This document shows positions 45,098 through 53,526 of a DNA stretch of 64,000 nucleotides, piece by piece. Source of the stretch: Marinilabiliaceae bacterium JC017. Its GTDB lineage: Bacteria > Bacteroidota > Bacteroidia > Bacteroidales > Marinilabiliaceae. The position numbers were made by a program, and so were the translations under genes. The stretch is taken from NCBI GenBank assembly GCA_004296775.1, contig RHGE01000016.1, forward strand, positions 27,828 to 91,827. The letters are read 5' to 3'. A model generated the notes under the pieces. It made no database searches, was not told where the DNA came from, and saw only the letters and a program-made list of their open reading frames with translations. How positions within the stretch are numbered: the stretch's first letter is position 1; the number at the start of each line of letters is the position of its first letter.

Positions 45098-45270
45098 ATC
45101 GGTTCTACTCCTGTTAATCATGGGAGGGATGAAAAGGGAACCCGGTGCGAATCCGGGGCTATCCCCGTAGCTGTAAATCCGTTAATGATCGAATCATTCC
45201 ATTGCCACTGACCTCACAATCGGTTGGGAAGGCCGGTTTGATCAGGATGAGCCAGAAGACCTGCCGACAA
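45098..45270 (+). promoter_or_regulatory. Cobalamin riboswitch upstream of nrdD
   Basis: The strand carries the hallmarks of the B12 riboswitch aptamer: aagggaacccggtgcgaatc, ccggggctatccccgtagct, gccactg, gggaaggccgg and the B12 box agccagaagacctgcc at about 45250-45266. About 15 bases later a hairpin gcttt-cgggtga-aaagc (near 45287-45303) probably forms the switching element. It precedes nrdD by about 110 bases in the same direction. High adenosylcobalamin should reduce expression of nrdD. Confidence 0.95.
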
Positions 45271-45382
45271 TTTATAACAATCGTAGCTTTCGGGTGAAAA
45301 GCGAAGAGGCGCATTTCAGCATGTCATCTCTTTAGTGTAATCCGTGGCTGCCATTATTTTCACCAAACAAAAGTATATCACG

Positions 45383-47533
45383 ATGAGTAATGGAGCTTTC
45401 TCTAACCTGTTAATTCGCAAGCGCGATGGCCGCATGGTGCCGTTTGATCTGGAAAAGATTACCCATGCTATTTTCAAATCACTGAGAGCCACCGGTAATC
45501 CCGACAGGGAGCTGGCCAGTAACCTGGCCCTGGAGGTAGTGGGTCACCTGGATCTTTATAATGATACCAATGCGCCTACCGTGGAAGAGGTTCAAGACTG
45601 GGTAGAGAAAGTGCTTTTTCGCAACGAACACTTCGATGCGGGCAAAGCGTTTATCCTTTACCGCGACCAACATAAGAATTTGAGAGACACGAAAAGTCTG
45701 CTTTCAAACCTGGACATGGTGGAGAAATACCTGGATGTGGATGACTGGCGCATTAAAGAGAGTGCCAACTCAACCTATTCACTGCAGGGATTAAACCAAC
45801 ATGTGGCCACTATCATCAGCTCACAGTACTGGCTGGAACGTATTTATCCGCCGGAGATCAGGAAGGCCCACACCTCGGGTCATTTCCACATTCATGACCT
45901 GGGCTTTTTAAGTGTTTATTGTGTGGGATGGGATTTGGAAGACCTGCTAATGTCAGGTTTCAAAGGGGTGACCGGCAAACTGGAGAGCAGTCCGGCCCGT
46001 CATTTCCGCACCATCTTGGGACAGATCGTTAACTTTTTCTATACCATGCAGGGGGAAGCTGCCGGTGCGCAGGCATTTTCGAGCTTCGACACTTACCTGG
46101 CACCATTTATCCGCTATGATAACCTGAGCTACGAACAGGTGAAGCAATCGCTCCAGGAGTTCTTGTTTAATATCAATGTGCCTACACGGGTGGGTTTCCA
46201 GACGCCTTTTACCAATGTAACGCTGGACCTGAAAGTTCCGGAGCCATTGAAAAATCAGCCGGTGATCATTGGCGGTAAAATACAGGAAGAGACCTATGGT
46301 GATTTCCAGGCGGAGATGGACTTGTTTAACCGGGCCTTTGCTGATATGATGGCCCAGGGGGATGCCAATGGCAGTGTATTCTCCTTCCCTATTCCAACGT
46401 ATAATATCACACCTGATTTTGACTGGGACAATCCGGTATATGACAGCATATGGGAAATCACCGCTAAATATGGTATTCCTTACTTCTCCAACTTTGTGAA
46501 TTCCGACATGAGTCCGGACGATGTGCGCAGTATGTGTTGCCGTCTGCGCCTCGACAAACGTGAGTTGCAGAAACGCGGCGGTGGCCTGTTTGGCTCCAAT
46601 CCGCTGACCGGCAGCGTGGGGGTGGTTACCATTAACCTTCCACGCTTGGGCTATGAAGCGAAGTCGGAAGAGGAGTTTTTCCTGCGCCTGGAGAAACTGA
46701 TGGAACAAGGAAAAGACAGCCTGGAGATCAAACGTAAGGTGATTGAAGAATTTACCGACAAAGGGCTCTATCCTTATTGCAAATTCTATTTGCGCAACGT
46801 TAAAAAGCGCATGGGGAAATATTGGAAGAACCATTTCTCTACCATCGGCATTGTGGGGATGAACGAGTGTTGCCTCAACTTCATGGGCCATGACATTGGT
46901 TCGGACAAAGGACATGCTTTCTCTGTTAAGGTGCTTGACTTCATGCGCGATGTGCTTGAAAAATACCAGGACGAAACAGGTAATATCTACAACCTGGAAG
47001 CCACACCGGCTGAGGGCACTACTTTCCGTTTGGCCCGCCTGGACAAGCAGGAGTATCCCGATTTGATTGTAGCCAACCAGGAGCACTGCAACAAAGGCAG
47101 CAAGCCTTATTACACCAATTCGTCGCAGCTTCCGGTTAATTACACAGATGATCTTTTTGAGGCCCTGGATCTGCAGGATGAGCTTCAGACGAAATACACC
47201 GGGGGTACGGTCTTCCACGTGTTTGTGGGGGAAGATCAACTGCCCATCGCATCGGTGAAGCAGATGATTAAGAAGGTGACCTCTACGTTCAAGTTACCTT
47301 ACATCACACTATCACCCACCTTCTCCATCTGCCCGGAACACGGCTATATCTATGGCAAACATGAAACGTGCCCCAAATGTAAGGATGAAGGTAAAAACAC
47401 CACCTGTGAGGTATTCTCACGCATCGTAGGCTACCTGCGCCCAATCAGCCACTGGAATGACGGCAAGCAGGAAGAGTTTGCCGAAAGAAAACTATTCGAT
47501 AAAGAGATAACGGCCCTGCCCGTTGAAGGATAA
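45383..47533 (+). CDS. nrdD: Anaerobic (class III) ribonucleoside-triphosphate reductase
   Basis: This 716-aa glycyl-radical enzyme reduces ribonucleotides to deoxyribonucleotides without oxygen. It has an ATP-cone start (LLIRKRDGRMVPFDLEKITHAIF). The catalytic barrel has SGHFHIHDLGFLSVYCVGWDL, TFRTILGQ-like and QTPFTNVTLD. A zinc site follows (SICPEHGYIYGKHETCPKC), and the glycyl radical site is RIVGYLRP with Gly near residue 683. The ATG at 45383 is preferred to the in-frame GTG at 45344, because the family starts close to the ATP-cone. It follows a cobalamin riboswitch although the enzyme itself does not use B12. nrdG, its activase gene, follows about 330 bases later. Confidence 0.94.
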   Translation: MSNGAFSNLLIRKRDGRMVPFDLEKITHAIFKSLRATGNPDRELASNLALEVVGHLDLYNDTNAPTVEEVQDWVEKVLFRNEHFDAGKAFILYRDQHKNLRDTKSLLSNLDMVEKYLDVDDWRIKESANSTYSLQGLNQHVATIISSQYWLERIYPPEIRKAHTSGHFHIHDLGFLSVYCVGWDLEDLLMSGFKGVTGKLESSPARHFRTILGQIVNFFYTMQGEAAGAQAFSSFDTYLAPFIRYDNLSYEQVKQSLQEFLFNINVPTRVGFQTPFTNVTLDLKVPEPLKNQPVIIGGKIQEETYGDFQAEMDLFNRAFADMMAQGDANGSVFSFPIPTYNITPDFDWDNPVYDSIWEITAKYGIPYFSNFVNSDMSPDDVRSMCCRLRLDKRELQKRGGGLFGSNPLTGSVGVVTINLPRLGYEAKSEEEFFLRLEKLMEQGKDSLEIKRKVIEEFTDKGLYPYCKFYLRNVKKRMGKYWKNHFSTIGIVGMNECCLNFMGHDIGSDKGHAFSVKVLDFMRDVLEKYQDETGNIYNLEATPAEGTTFRLARLDKQEYPDLIVANQEHCNKGSKPYYTNSSQLPVNYTDDLFEALDLQDELQTKYTGGTVFHVFVGEDQLPIASVKQMIKKVTSTFKLPYITLSPTFSICPEHGYIYGKHETCPKCKDEGKNTTCEVFSRIVGYLRPISHWNDGKQEEFAERKLFDKEITALPVEG

Positions 47534-47639
47534 TGGAAGGAATAATTGGCCAATGTTTTATCTGCCCGATTCATTACACAGGCCAAATCCTTTACCTCCC
47601 CCGGCAATAGTCGGGGGAATCTCTTAGGGATAGATAATA

Positions 47640-47795
47640 GACTTTTAGACATTAGACTTCTAGATAATAGACTATTGGAAGATAGAGGGCTAGACGTTGG
47701 AAGACGGAAGTTAGAGGTTAGTAGACGGTAGACGGAAAGAACAAGACGTAAGACCATAAACCGAAGACCGCAAACCGAAGTTAGAAAGTAAAAGT
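47640..47795. repeat. Degenerate ~7-bp repeat tract between nrdD and nrdG
   Basis: Units such as agataat, agacttt, agacatt and agactt follow each other, then agacggaagttagagg and finally accgaagaccgcaaaccg. The last phrase also occurs in the tract near 30405. Before it, CCCCCG-gcaatagt-CGGGGG (about 47598-47617) forms a strong short hairpin without a T run. No gene is visible. Confidence 0.6.
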
Positions 47796-47862
47796 TATAA
47801 GGATTTAGTACGTTGTCATTTTGTAACATTTCACCTGATTCATTCATCAATATCCCATTAAT

Positions 47863-48513
47863 ATGCGTATTGGAGGTTTTACCAAACAGACTTTAATTGA
47901 TTACCCCGGGAAACTGGCGGCTATGATTTTTACACAAGGGTGCAATTTCAGATGTGGCTATTGTCACAACCCTCAGCTGGTGCTTCCGCATTTGATAAAT
48001 GAATCGACGCCCATTGCGACGGAGGAGGTGCTGCAGTGGATACAAACCCGAAAAAACTGGCTGGATGCGGTTGTTATATCCGGCGGTGAACCTACCTTGC
48101 ATAACGACCTGCCGGAGTTTATAGCCCAAATAAAAGGGATGGGATTGGCCGTGAAACTGGATACCAATGGCAGCAATCCGTTAATGCTGAAAAAACTGAT
48201 ACGCGAACATCTGGTAGATTATGTGGCGATGGATATCAAACACCTTCCTTCCTGCAGAGACTATGAAAAAGTGATTGGTCTGAAAAATACTGAAAAGCTA
48301 ATCAGACGCATTGAGCAATCCATGATTATCCTGCAACAGGCGGGTATTGATTACGAATTTCGTACTACCTACATCCCGGGAATCCACACACCGGAAGCCA
48401 TTGAACAGATTAAATCGCTGCTCTTAGATGAGAATAAATACACCGTAAATGAATACCGGGATGGCTATACCATAGCGCACCATCAGGCAACGGGACAAAC
48501 CATTACAACCTAA
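47863..48513 (+). CDS. nrdG: Anaerobic ribonucleotide reductase activating protein (radical SAM)
   Basis: This 216-aa radical SAM enzyme has the cluster motif C27-NFR-C31-GY-C34 in FTQGCNFRCGYCHNPQL. SAM-binding features follow in VVISGGEPTLHNDLPEF, and then VKLDTNGSNPLMLKKL and YVAMDIKHLP. It would abstract hydrogen from the glycyl radical Gly of NrdD to activate it. The N-terminus MRIGGFTKQTLIDYPGKLAA is typical of the Bacteroidales NrdG form. It lies downstream of nrdD in the same direction, so the cobalamin riboswitch may control both genes if transcription crosses the repeat-rich gap. Confidence 0.92.
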   Translation: MRIGGFTKQTLIDYPGKLAAMIFTQGCNFRCGYCHNPQLVLPHLINESTPIATEEVLQWIQTRKNWLDAVVISGGEPTLHNDLPEFIAQIKGMGLAVKLDTNGSNPLMLKKLIREHLVDYVAMDIKHLPSCRDYEKVIGLKNTEKLIRRIEQSMIILQQAGIDYEFRTTYIPGIHTPEAIEQIKSLLLDENKYTVNEYRDGYTIAHHQATGQTITT

Positions 48514-48534
48514 CCTGGACAAACCAGAAAAGTA

Positions 48535-48600
48535 CACAGATATAAGTATTAAGACATTAGTATCAGGTAGCAAGATATAAGTATCAAGATTGCATAACCG
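48535..48600. repeat. Degenerate repeats after nrdG
   Basis: Near-copies of agatataagtatcaag and agtattaagacattagtatcagg follow the nrdG stop within 25 bases. A related phrase, gtagcaagtatcaagatta, recurs near 49526 after the 21-bp array. Confidence 0.5.
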
Positions 48601-48650
48601 TGTTTTTAATTCTCTGCCCAAAAGAACACGAACATTACGAATAAGGGCCT

Positions 48651-48883
48651 TTGTTTTTTCAGGAGTTGCATGAAAAAAAGCCTTTTCGAGGGAGGTTACC
48701 TCAAGCTGATTGTTGTTCGGGATTAACAATGATTAGTGCTGTCTGTTTCTATCTGTTTCAATGTATCGCCATTTATCTCTAATTGTTTCCATCTATTCCC
48801 CTCTAACTTCTGACCTCTATACCCTCTATATATTTCCATCCATTTTGAATAACTTGTGGATAAAAGTTGCTGCCTAAGCGCCT
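48651..48883. repeat. Dispersed intergenic element, copy B
   Basis: This is the second copy of the element at 2371-2652, in the same orientation on the plus strand. Shared blocks include gaaaaaaagcc, ttttcgaggga, catttatctctaa, tctaacttctgacctct and aaaagtt. It lacks the ~50-base segment of copy A that contains the gcggaggcgctgagac motif. It sits between nrdG and the convergent carboxylase genes. Confidence 0.75.
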
Positions 48884-49182
48884 GACAAGTTGGGAACGAG
48901 GAGAGGTGAGACATTTAACGCTATCAGGTCCTGCGGACGCTGACAGGTTGATTGGCTCTAATGCTGACCGGTGGCTTTGGGGACATGGATATTGTGGGAC
49001 GTTATACCTTACATGGGAAATTAATGATCATTTTTTTGCACACTTAAGTGTTTTCTATATCCCCTTGCGTGATTTTTCCGCTAAAGAACCCCCAGATAGA
49101 TTCCACGCAGGCTAATAATGACACGGATCCCCCCTGTCGTGACTTGGTATGCACCTATATTATTGGCTGGAAACTGTTTTTT

Positions 49183-49497
49183 GCTGTCTTGGAGTACAGA
49201 TATGATGTCTTGGAGAACAATTTGGATGTCTTGGAGCTGGTTTTTGATGTCATGGAAGGGGTACCGGCTGTCACGGAGAACAATTCTGGCGAGCGGAAGG
49301 GATAATGCACCGAGCGGAGCAATAATTCTGGCGAGCGGAAAGGGTAATGCACCGAGCGGAGCAACAATTCTGACGAGCGGAAAGGGTAATGCATCGAGCG
49401 GAGCAATAATGCTGACGAGCGGAAAGGGTAATGCATCGAGCGGAGCAATAATGCTGACGAGCGGAAAGGGTAATGCATCAAGCGGGTGTATCGTGTC
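49183..49497. repeat. Fifteen-unit tandem array with exact 21-bp period
   Basis: A core starting with G recurs at 49186, 49207, 49228, 49249, 49270, 49291, 49312, 49333, 49354, 49375, 49396, 49417, 49438, 49459 and 49480, every 21 bases without slippage. Early units read gtcttggag or gtcacggag. Later units alternate between gagcggaaagggtaatg and gagcggagcaataat, so the right half also shows a 42-bp superperiod. Because 21 is a multiple of three, long frames stay open on both strands, but no protein features are seen. The remaining gap DNA at 48884-49182 holds nothing recognised except a partial hairpin near caggtcctgcggac. Confidence 0.9.
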
Positions 49498-49613
49498 ACG
49501 GAAGGGTTTATTGTGTCACAAATAAGTAGCAAGTATCAAGATTACACAAACGGGATTGAATATCAAGCATCATGATATAAGGGATATCGGCTATATCCCG
49601 GAGGACAAAAAAG

Positions 49614-49653
49614 GCACAAAAAAAGGCAGATCGTTATCTGCCTCCTTTTTTTT
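49614..49653. terminator. Intrinsic terminator of the carboxylase operon
   Basis: GGCAGAT (49625-49631), loop CGTT and ATCTGCC (49636-49642) form a perfect stem. It is flanked by A runs on the left and a T run on the right, so it can act in both directions. It lies about 25 bases beyond the stop of the leftward carrier-protein gene. Confidence 0.9.
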
Positions 49654-49675
49654 GAAAAAAAACAATCACACAACA

Positions 49676-50206
49676 CTATGGTAATGTATCTTCTGATTTC
49701 AGTTCTATCAATATCTGACCACCGGAAACCGGTTCGTTATCTTTCACGAACACTTTTACTACTTTACCTGTCACCGGTGAAGCAATTTCATTGTGCATCT
49801 TCATGGCTTCCAGGATTAATAAGGGATCACCCACATTCACCTGCATTTCTTCACTCACCAATACTTCACAAATCTTACCCGGCAGGGGGGCTTTTACCTG
49901 CCCCATAGCGGTATCCTCTGTAGGGGCGAATTTCTGTTTCCGTTCAAACACCTGCTCCTCATCAATGCTAAACTGATAGGTATTCCCATTGATGCACACG
50001 GTGCAGTTATTTTGTTTGACCGATACCACTTCACCCGTGAATGATTTATCATTGAGTTTCACACAACAGACACCGCATGCCATCTCCTCTAATGAAAAGG
50101 TACAGGGGCGGTCGTTAATGGCCAAAATATCTGAATCCCTGGTTGTGACCTTACTTTTTTCACTCCCGGAAACTATATAATTGATTGTATTATTTTCTCT
50201 ATCCAT
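49676..50206 (-). CDS. Biotin carboxyl carrier protein of acyl-CoA carboxylase
   Basis: This 176-aa protein carries a C-terminal biotinyl domain with Lys136 in ILEAMKMHNEIASP, the biotin attachment site, preceded by KAPLPGKICEVLVSEEMQV. The N-terminal ~90 residues form a small beta-rich domain (TFSLEEMACGVCCVKLNDKSFTGEVVSV) seen in stand-alone carrier subunits. Biotin on the lysine shuttles CO2 between the biotin carboxylase and carboxyltransferase encoded next to it. It is the last gene of the three-gene set, about 90 bases after the biotin carboxylase gene. Confidence 0.9.
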   Translation of the reverse strand: MDRENNTINYIVSGSEKSKVTTRDSDILAINDRPCTFSLEEMACGVCCVKLNDKSFTGEVVSVKQNNCTVCINGNTYQFSIDEEQVFERKQKFAPTEDTAMGQVKAPLPGKICEVLVSEEMQVNVGDPLLILEAMKMHNEIASPVTGKVVKVFVKDNEPVSGGQILIELKSEDTLP

Positions 50207-50296
50207 CTGATCATCTTTTTAATGGTCGCTTATACTTTAACCTGTTAATGGCGGCTATCAGGGAGTAATACCCGGGATAGCCTCTCATTTCTGAGG

Positions 50297-51799
50297 TTAA
50301 AACATGGACTGCCTTGATTGCTTCCACGCACTCATTTGCTTATGCTCCAACATCTCGCCTTTCACAGTCTCAATATGGTTTAAATAAGCCTGCATGGCCA
50401 ACAACGCAGCCGCTTGCTCTTCATCTTCTTCTACCCAATAAGGTTTGGTCAGCTGTGTTTCAAGAAAAGAGGTATTATAGTTTCCTTTCACAAATTCAGG
50501 ATGATTGAGCAACGCCTTAAAGAACGGCACTGTATTTTTTACTCCTTCAAACTGCACCTCTTCCAATACTTTCAAGGCCTTTTCGATGACATCCGCCCGG
50601 TCCTTGCCATGAATAATAAGTTTGGCAATCAACGAGTCGAAACAATCGGGAATTACTTTTCCTGCCTTATACCCGCTATCACAGCGCAAATAATCACAGG
50701 CCGGAATGGCTTGCTTTTCCACCACGCCGAAATCAGGTGCAAAATTGGTCTGCACATCTTCGGCATTAATGCGCAACTCCATAGCCCAGCCGTTTATTTT
50801 TATATCTTCTTGCTTCAATTGCATGGGATACCCCTGTGCCACCAACAATTGTTGTTCCACCAGGTCGACTCCTACAATGCTTTCGGTGACCGGATGCTCC
50901 ACCTGAATACGGGTATTCATCTCCATAAAATAATGGTGTCCCGCATCATCCATCAAAAATTCCACCGTACCAATGTGATCATATCCTACCTGGCGACATA
51001 ACCGAACGGCATCATCACCCAATACTTTTCGCTGCTGTTGGTTCAGATAAGACGACGGCGCCTCCTCCAACAACTTTTGATGCTTGCGCTGGATCGAACA
51101 CTCCCTCTCACATAAATTAATGGCTGCCCCATGCTTATCGGCCAGCACTTGTATTTCAATATGTCTTGGATTTTCCAGGTATTTCTCAATAAAAACGGAC
51201 GCATTACCAAAAGCACTTTGAGCTTCATTGCTGGCAATGCGGTACATCCGCTCCAACTCCTCTGCCTGACGCACAATGCGCATTCCTTTGCCGCCACCAC
51301 CGGCAACCGCTTTAATGATCACCGGAAAACCTATTTCACTGGCGATACGGCCTGCCTCGGTCGCATCTTTCACCACCGATTCACTGGCCGGCAACACCGG
51401 CACCTTGGCTAATTCGGCTTGCTGACGGGCAGCTTCTTTATCGCCCATCAAACGAATCACCTCAGCTGAGGGGCCAATAAATAAAATGTCGTTTTCCTTA
51501 CAGGCCTGAGCCAGTTCGGGATTTTCCGACAGAAAACCATATCCCGGATGGATGGCCTCGATGCCAAGCCGGTTGGCTTCGGCAATAATGCGTTCGATAT
51601 TGAGAAATACTTTTCCCGATAAATCATCGGACACATCCACCACCTCATCTACTTTTTCGAGGTAAAGCGCATTAGGCTCCTGTGCTGTTAACAAACCATA
51701 GGTTCTAATACCCAGGCGACTTGCTGTTTTAGCAATTCTTATAGCTATCTCGCCCCGGTTAACGATCAACAACGAGGCTATTTTTTTGATTCCACTCAT
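50297..51799 (-). CDS. Biotin carboxylase subunit of acyl-CoA carboxylase
   Basis: This 500-aa ATP-grasp enzyme carboxylates biotin using bicarbonate and ATP. It has the biotin carboxylase N-domain (SLLIVNRGEIAIRIAKTASRLGI, AIHPGYGFLSENPELAQAC), the glycine-rich ATP lid (VIIKAVAGGGGKGMRIV), RHIEIQVLADKHG, CERECSIQRKHQKLLEEAP, YFMEMNTRIQVEHPVTE and a C-domain (GWAMELRINAEDVQTNF). It ends with a ~50-residue tail beyond the core. The gene is 10 bases after the carboxyltransferase gene. With that neighbour the complex is most likely propionyl-CoA carboxylase; pyruvate or acetyl-CoA carboxylase is less likely. Confidence 0.92.
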   Translation of the reverse strand: MSGIKKIASLLIVNRGEIAIRIAKTASRLGIRTYGLLTAQEPNALYLEKVDEVVDVSDDLSGKVFLNIERIIAEANRLGIEAIHPGYGFLSENPELAQACKENDILFIGPSAEVIRLMGDKEAARQQAELAKVPVLPASESVVKDATEAGRIASEIGFPVIIKAVAGGGGKGMRIVRQAEELERMYRIASNEAQSAFGNASVFIEKYLENPRHIEIQVLADKHGAAINLCERECSIQRKHQKLLEEAPSSYLNQQQRKVLGDDAVRLCRQVGYDHIGTVEFLMDDAGHHYFMEMNTRIQVEHPVTESIVGVDLVEQQLLVAQGYPMQLKQEDIKINGWAMELRINAEDVQTNFAPDFGVVEKQAIPACDYLRCDSGYKAGKVIPDCFDSLIAKLIIHGKDRADVIEKALKVLEEVQFEGVKNTVPFFKALLNHPEFVKGNYNTSFLETQLTKPYWVEEDEEQAAALLAMQAYLNHIETVKGEMLEHKQMSAWKQSRQSMF

Positions 51800-51809
51800 A
51801 ACTACTTAT

Positions 51810-53363
51810 TTACAAGGGTATATTACCATGCTTACGAGCCGGTTTCTCGGATAATTTATTTTCCAAAAGGGCAAAGGCTGAGATCAATACTTCACGGGTA
51901 TTCTCCGGTGCTATAACCTCATCGATGTAACCATGCTCTTCAGCGAAGTGCGGATTGGCAATCTCCTCCCGGTATTTATTAGCCAACTGAGCTTTCATAG
52001 CCTCCCGGTCATCTGCTGTTAACAGCTCTTTGCGGTGTAAAATATTCACGGCTCCTTCAGGTCCCATCACGGCAATCTCGGCTGTTGGCCAGGCGAAATT
52101 AAAATCACCGCCCATGCTCTTACTATTCATCACAATGTAAGCTCCCCCATATGCCTTCCGTAAAATCACGGTAATTTTAGGCACCGTCGCTTCAGCGAAA
52201 GCATACAATAATTTAGCTCCGTGCATGATGACCCCATCATGTTCCTGGTTAATTCCAGGCATAAAACCAGGCACATCTTCAAAAACCAGCAACGGAATAT
52301 TAAAATTGTCGCAAAAACGTACGAAACGAGCGGCTTTCTTGGAAGAATTAATATCCAGGGTTCCCGCCATCACATTGGGCTGATTGGCAACAACACCAAT
52401 CACCTGGTTATTTAGCCGTGCCAGGCCAATCACAATATTGGGCGCATAATCTTCCCCTACCTCATAAAAGGTATCCACATCAACAATCAAATTGATTACT
52501 TCATGGACATCGTAAGGTTTATTGGAATCATCGGGAAGGATAAAAGGTAACCGGGCCCGTTTCAATGGTGCCTGTGTCATCCGTTTTACCAGCGGCGGGT
52601 ACTCCACATTATTCGATGGCAGGTAAGATAACAACTTACGCACGCCCAACAAGGCGAATTCCTCATCCTCGTATACAAAATCGGCCACCCCGCTTTTGGT
52701 CGCATGAACACTTGCGCCCCCCAGCTCTTCAAAAGTAGTTTCTTCATTCAGCACTTCCTTCACAACCGAAGGTCCGGTTACAAACATACAAGCCGTGCGT
52801 TTTACCATCACAATAAAATCAGTCAACGCAGGCGAATAAACAGCGCCACCGGCAGCTGGTCCCAACACAACAGAAATCTGTGGGATAATACCCGACGACT
52901 TCACATTGTTTAAAAAGATACCGCCGTAACCAGCCAGACTGGCTACTCCCTCCTGAATTCGCGCTCCCCCGGAATCAATCAAGCCGATCACCGGATGACC
53001 CATACGCAAAGCCAGATCCTGTACTTTTTGTATCTTTTTTGCATGTAAATGCCCTAAGGACCCACCCATGTAAGTCGCATCCTGAGCGTAAACCAGTACT
53101 TTTCGTCCATGAATCTCCCCATGACCACAAACAACCCCATCCCCATATTGAGGATGTGTGTTACCGGCCTGGTCAGATTTGACAAAGGCATCGACCTCAT
53201 GAAAAGATCCCTCGTCCAGCAGCAAATTAATCCGTTCATAAACGGAAAGTTTCCCTTTTTTTTGCTGCTTTTCCACATGCACTTCATCATACTGGGCTAA
53301 ACGATCCTGTTCGCGCTGTGCAAACCGCTTATATGGTTTTCTGTTATCATTCATATTCCTCAT
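51810..53363 (-). CDS. Acyl-CoA (propionyl/methylmalonyl-CoA) carboxyltransferase subunit
   Basis: This 517-aa protein is a crotonase-fold carboxyltransferase of the PccB/MmdA family. It has YERINLLLDEGSFHEVDAFV, VYAQDATYMGGSLGHLHAKK, GLIDSGGARIQEGVASLAGYG, VLGPAAGGAVYSPALTDFIVM, FEDVPGFMPGINQEHDGVI and KAYGGAYIVMNSKSMGGDFNF, which bind acyl-CoA and biotin. It moves CO2 between biotin and propionyl-CoA. In propionate-forming Bacteroidota such enzymes act next to B12-dependent methylmalonyl-CoA mutase. It is the first of three carboxylase genes, about 160 bases after a transporter gene that follows a cobalamin riboswitch. Confidence 0.9.
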   Translation of the reverse strand: MRNMNDNRKPYKRFAQREQDRLAQYDEVHVEKQQKKGKLSVYERINLLLDEGSFHEVDAFVKSDQAGNTHPQYGDGVVCGHGEIHGRKVLVYAQDATYMGGSLGHLHAKKIQKVQDLALRMGHPVIGLIDSGGARIQEGVASLAGYGGIFLNNVKSSGIIPQISVVLGPAAGGAVYSPALTDFIVMVKRTACMFVTGPSVVKEVLNEETTFEELGGASVHATKSGVADFVYEDEEFALLGVRKLLSYLPSNNVEYPPLVKRMTQAPLKRARLPFILPDDSNKPYDVHEVINLIVDVDTFYEVGEDYAPNIVIGLARLNNQVIGVVANQPNVMAGTLDINSSKKAARFVRFCDNFNIPLLVFEDVPGFMPGINQEHDGVIMHGAKLLYAFAEATVPKITVILRKAYGGAYIVMNSKSMGGDFNFAWPTAEIAVMGPEGAVNILHRKELLTADDREAMKAQLANKYREEIANPHFAEEHGYIDEVIAPENTREVLISAFALLENKLSEKPARKHGNIPL

Positions 53364-53420
53364 CTATTTTTGACAAGTTATTACTTGATGTTAACGATCA
53401 CTCGCTTCCCATCATTCTGT

Positions 53421-53453
53421 CTGCCCCTAAAACCTGATTAGTTTGAGGGGCAG
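53421..53453. other. Hairpin between transporter and carboxylase genes
   Basis: CTGCCCCT (53421-53428) pairs with AGGGGCAG (53446-53453), and AAAC with GTTT extends the stem inside. No T run follows on the minus strand, so it is more likely an mRNA processing or stability hairpin than a terminator. It leaves open whether the riboswitch transcript reaches the carboxylase genes. Confidence 0.5.
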
Positions 53454-53526
53454 CTATAATGATTGTTCGCTAATAAAACAGAACTGTAAGTCCGAATAAG
53501 CATTTACTTTTTATTTCTCCACCCTT

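Noticed and set aside
45953..47239. 428-codon open frame antisense to nrdD
   Set aside because: It lies wholly inside nrdD, which has full family motifs along its length; the antisense product has no recognisable domain and arises from the codon use of nrdD.
49118..49525. Repeat-protein frame across the 21-bp array (and its minus-strand counterpart at 49155-49532)
   Set aside because: A period divisible by three keeps frames open on both strands by itself. There is no signal peptide, no domain and no preference for one strand, and the left units encode dissimilar sequence.
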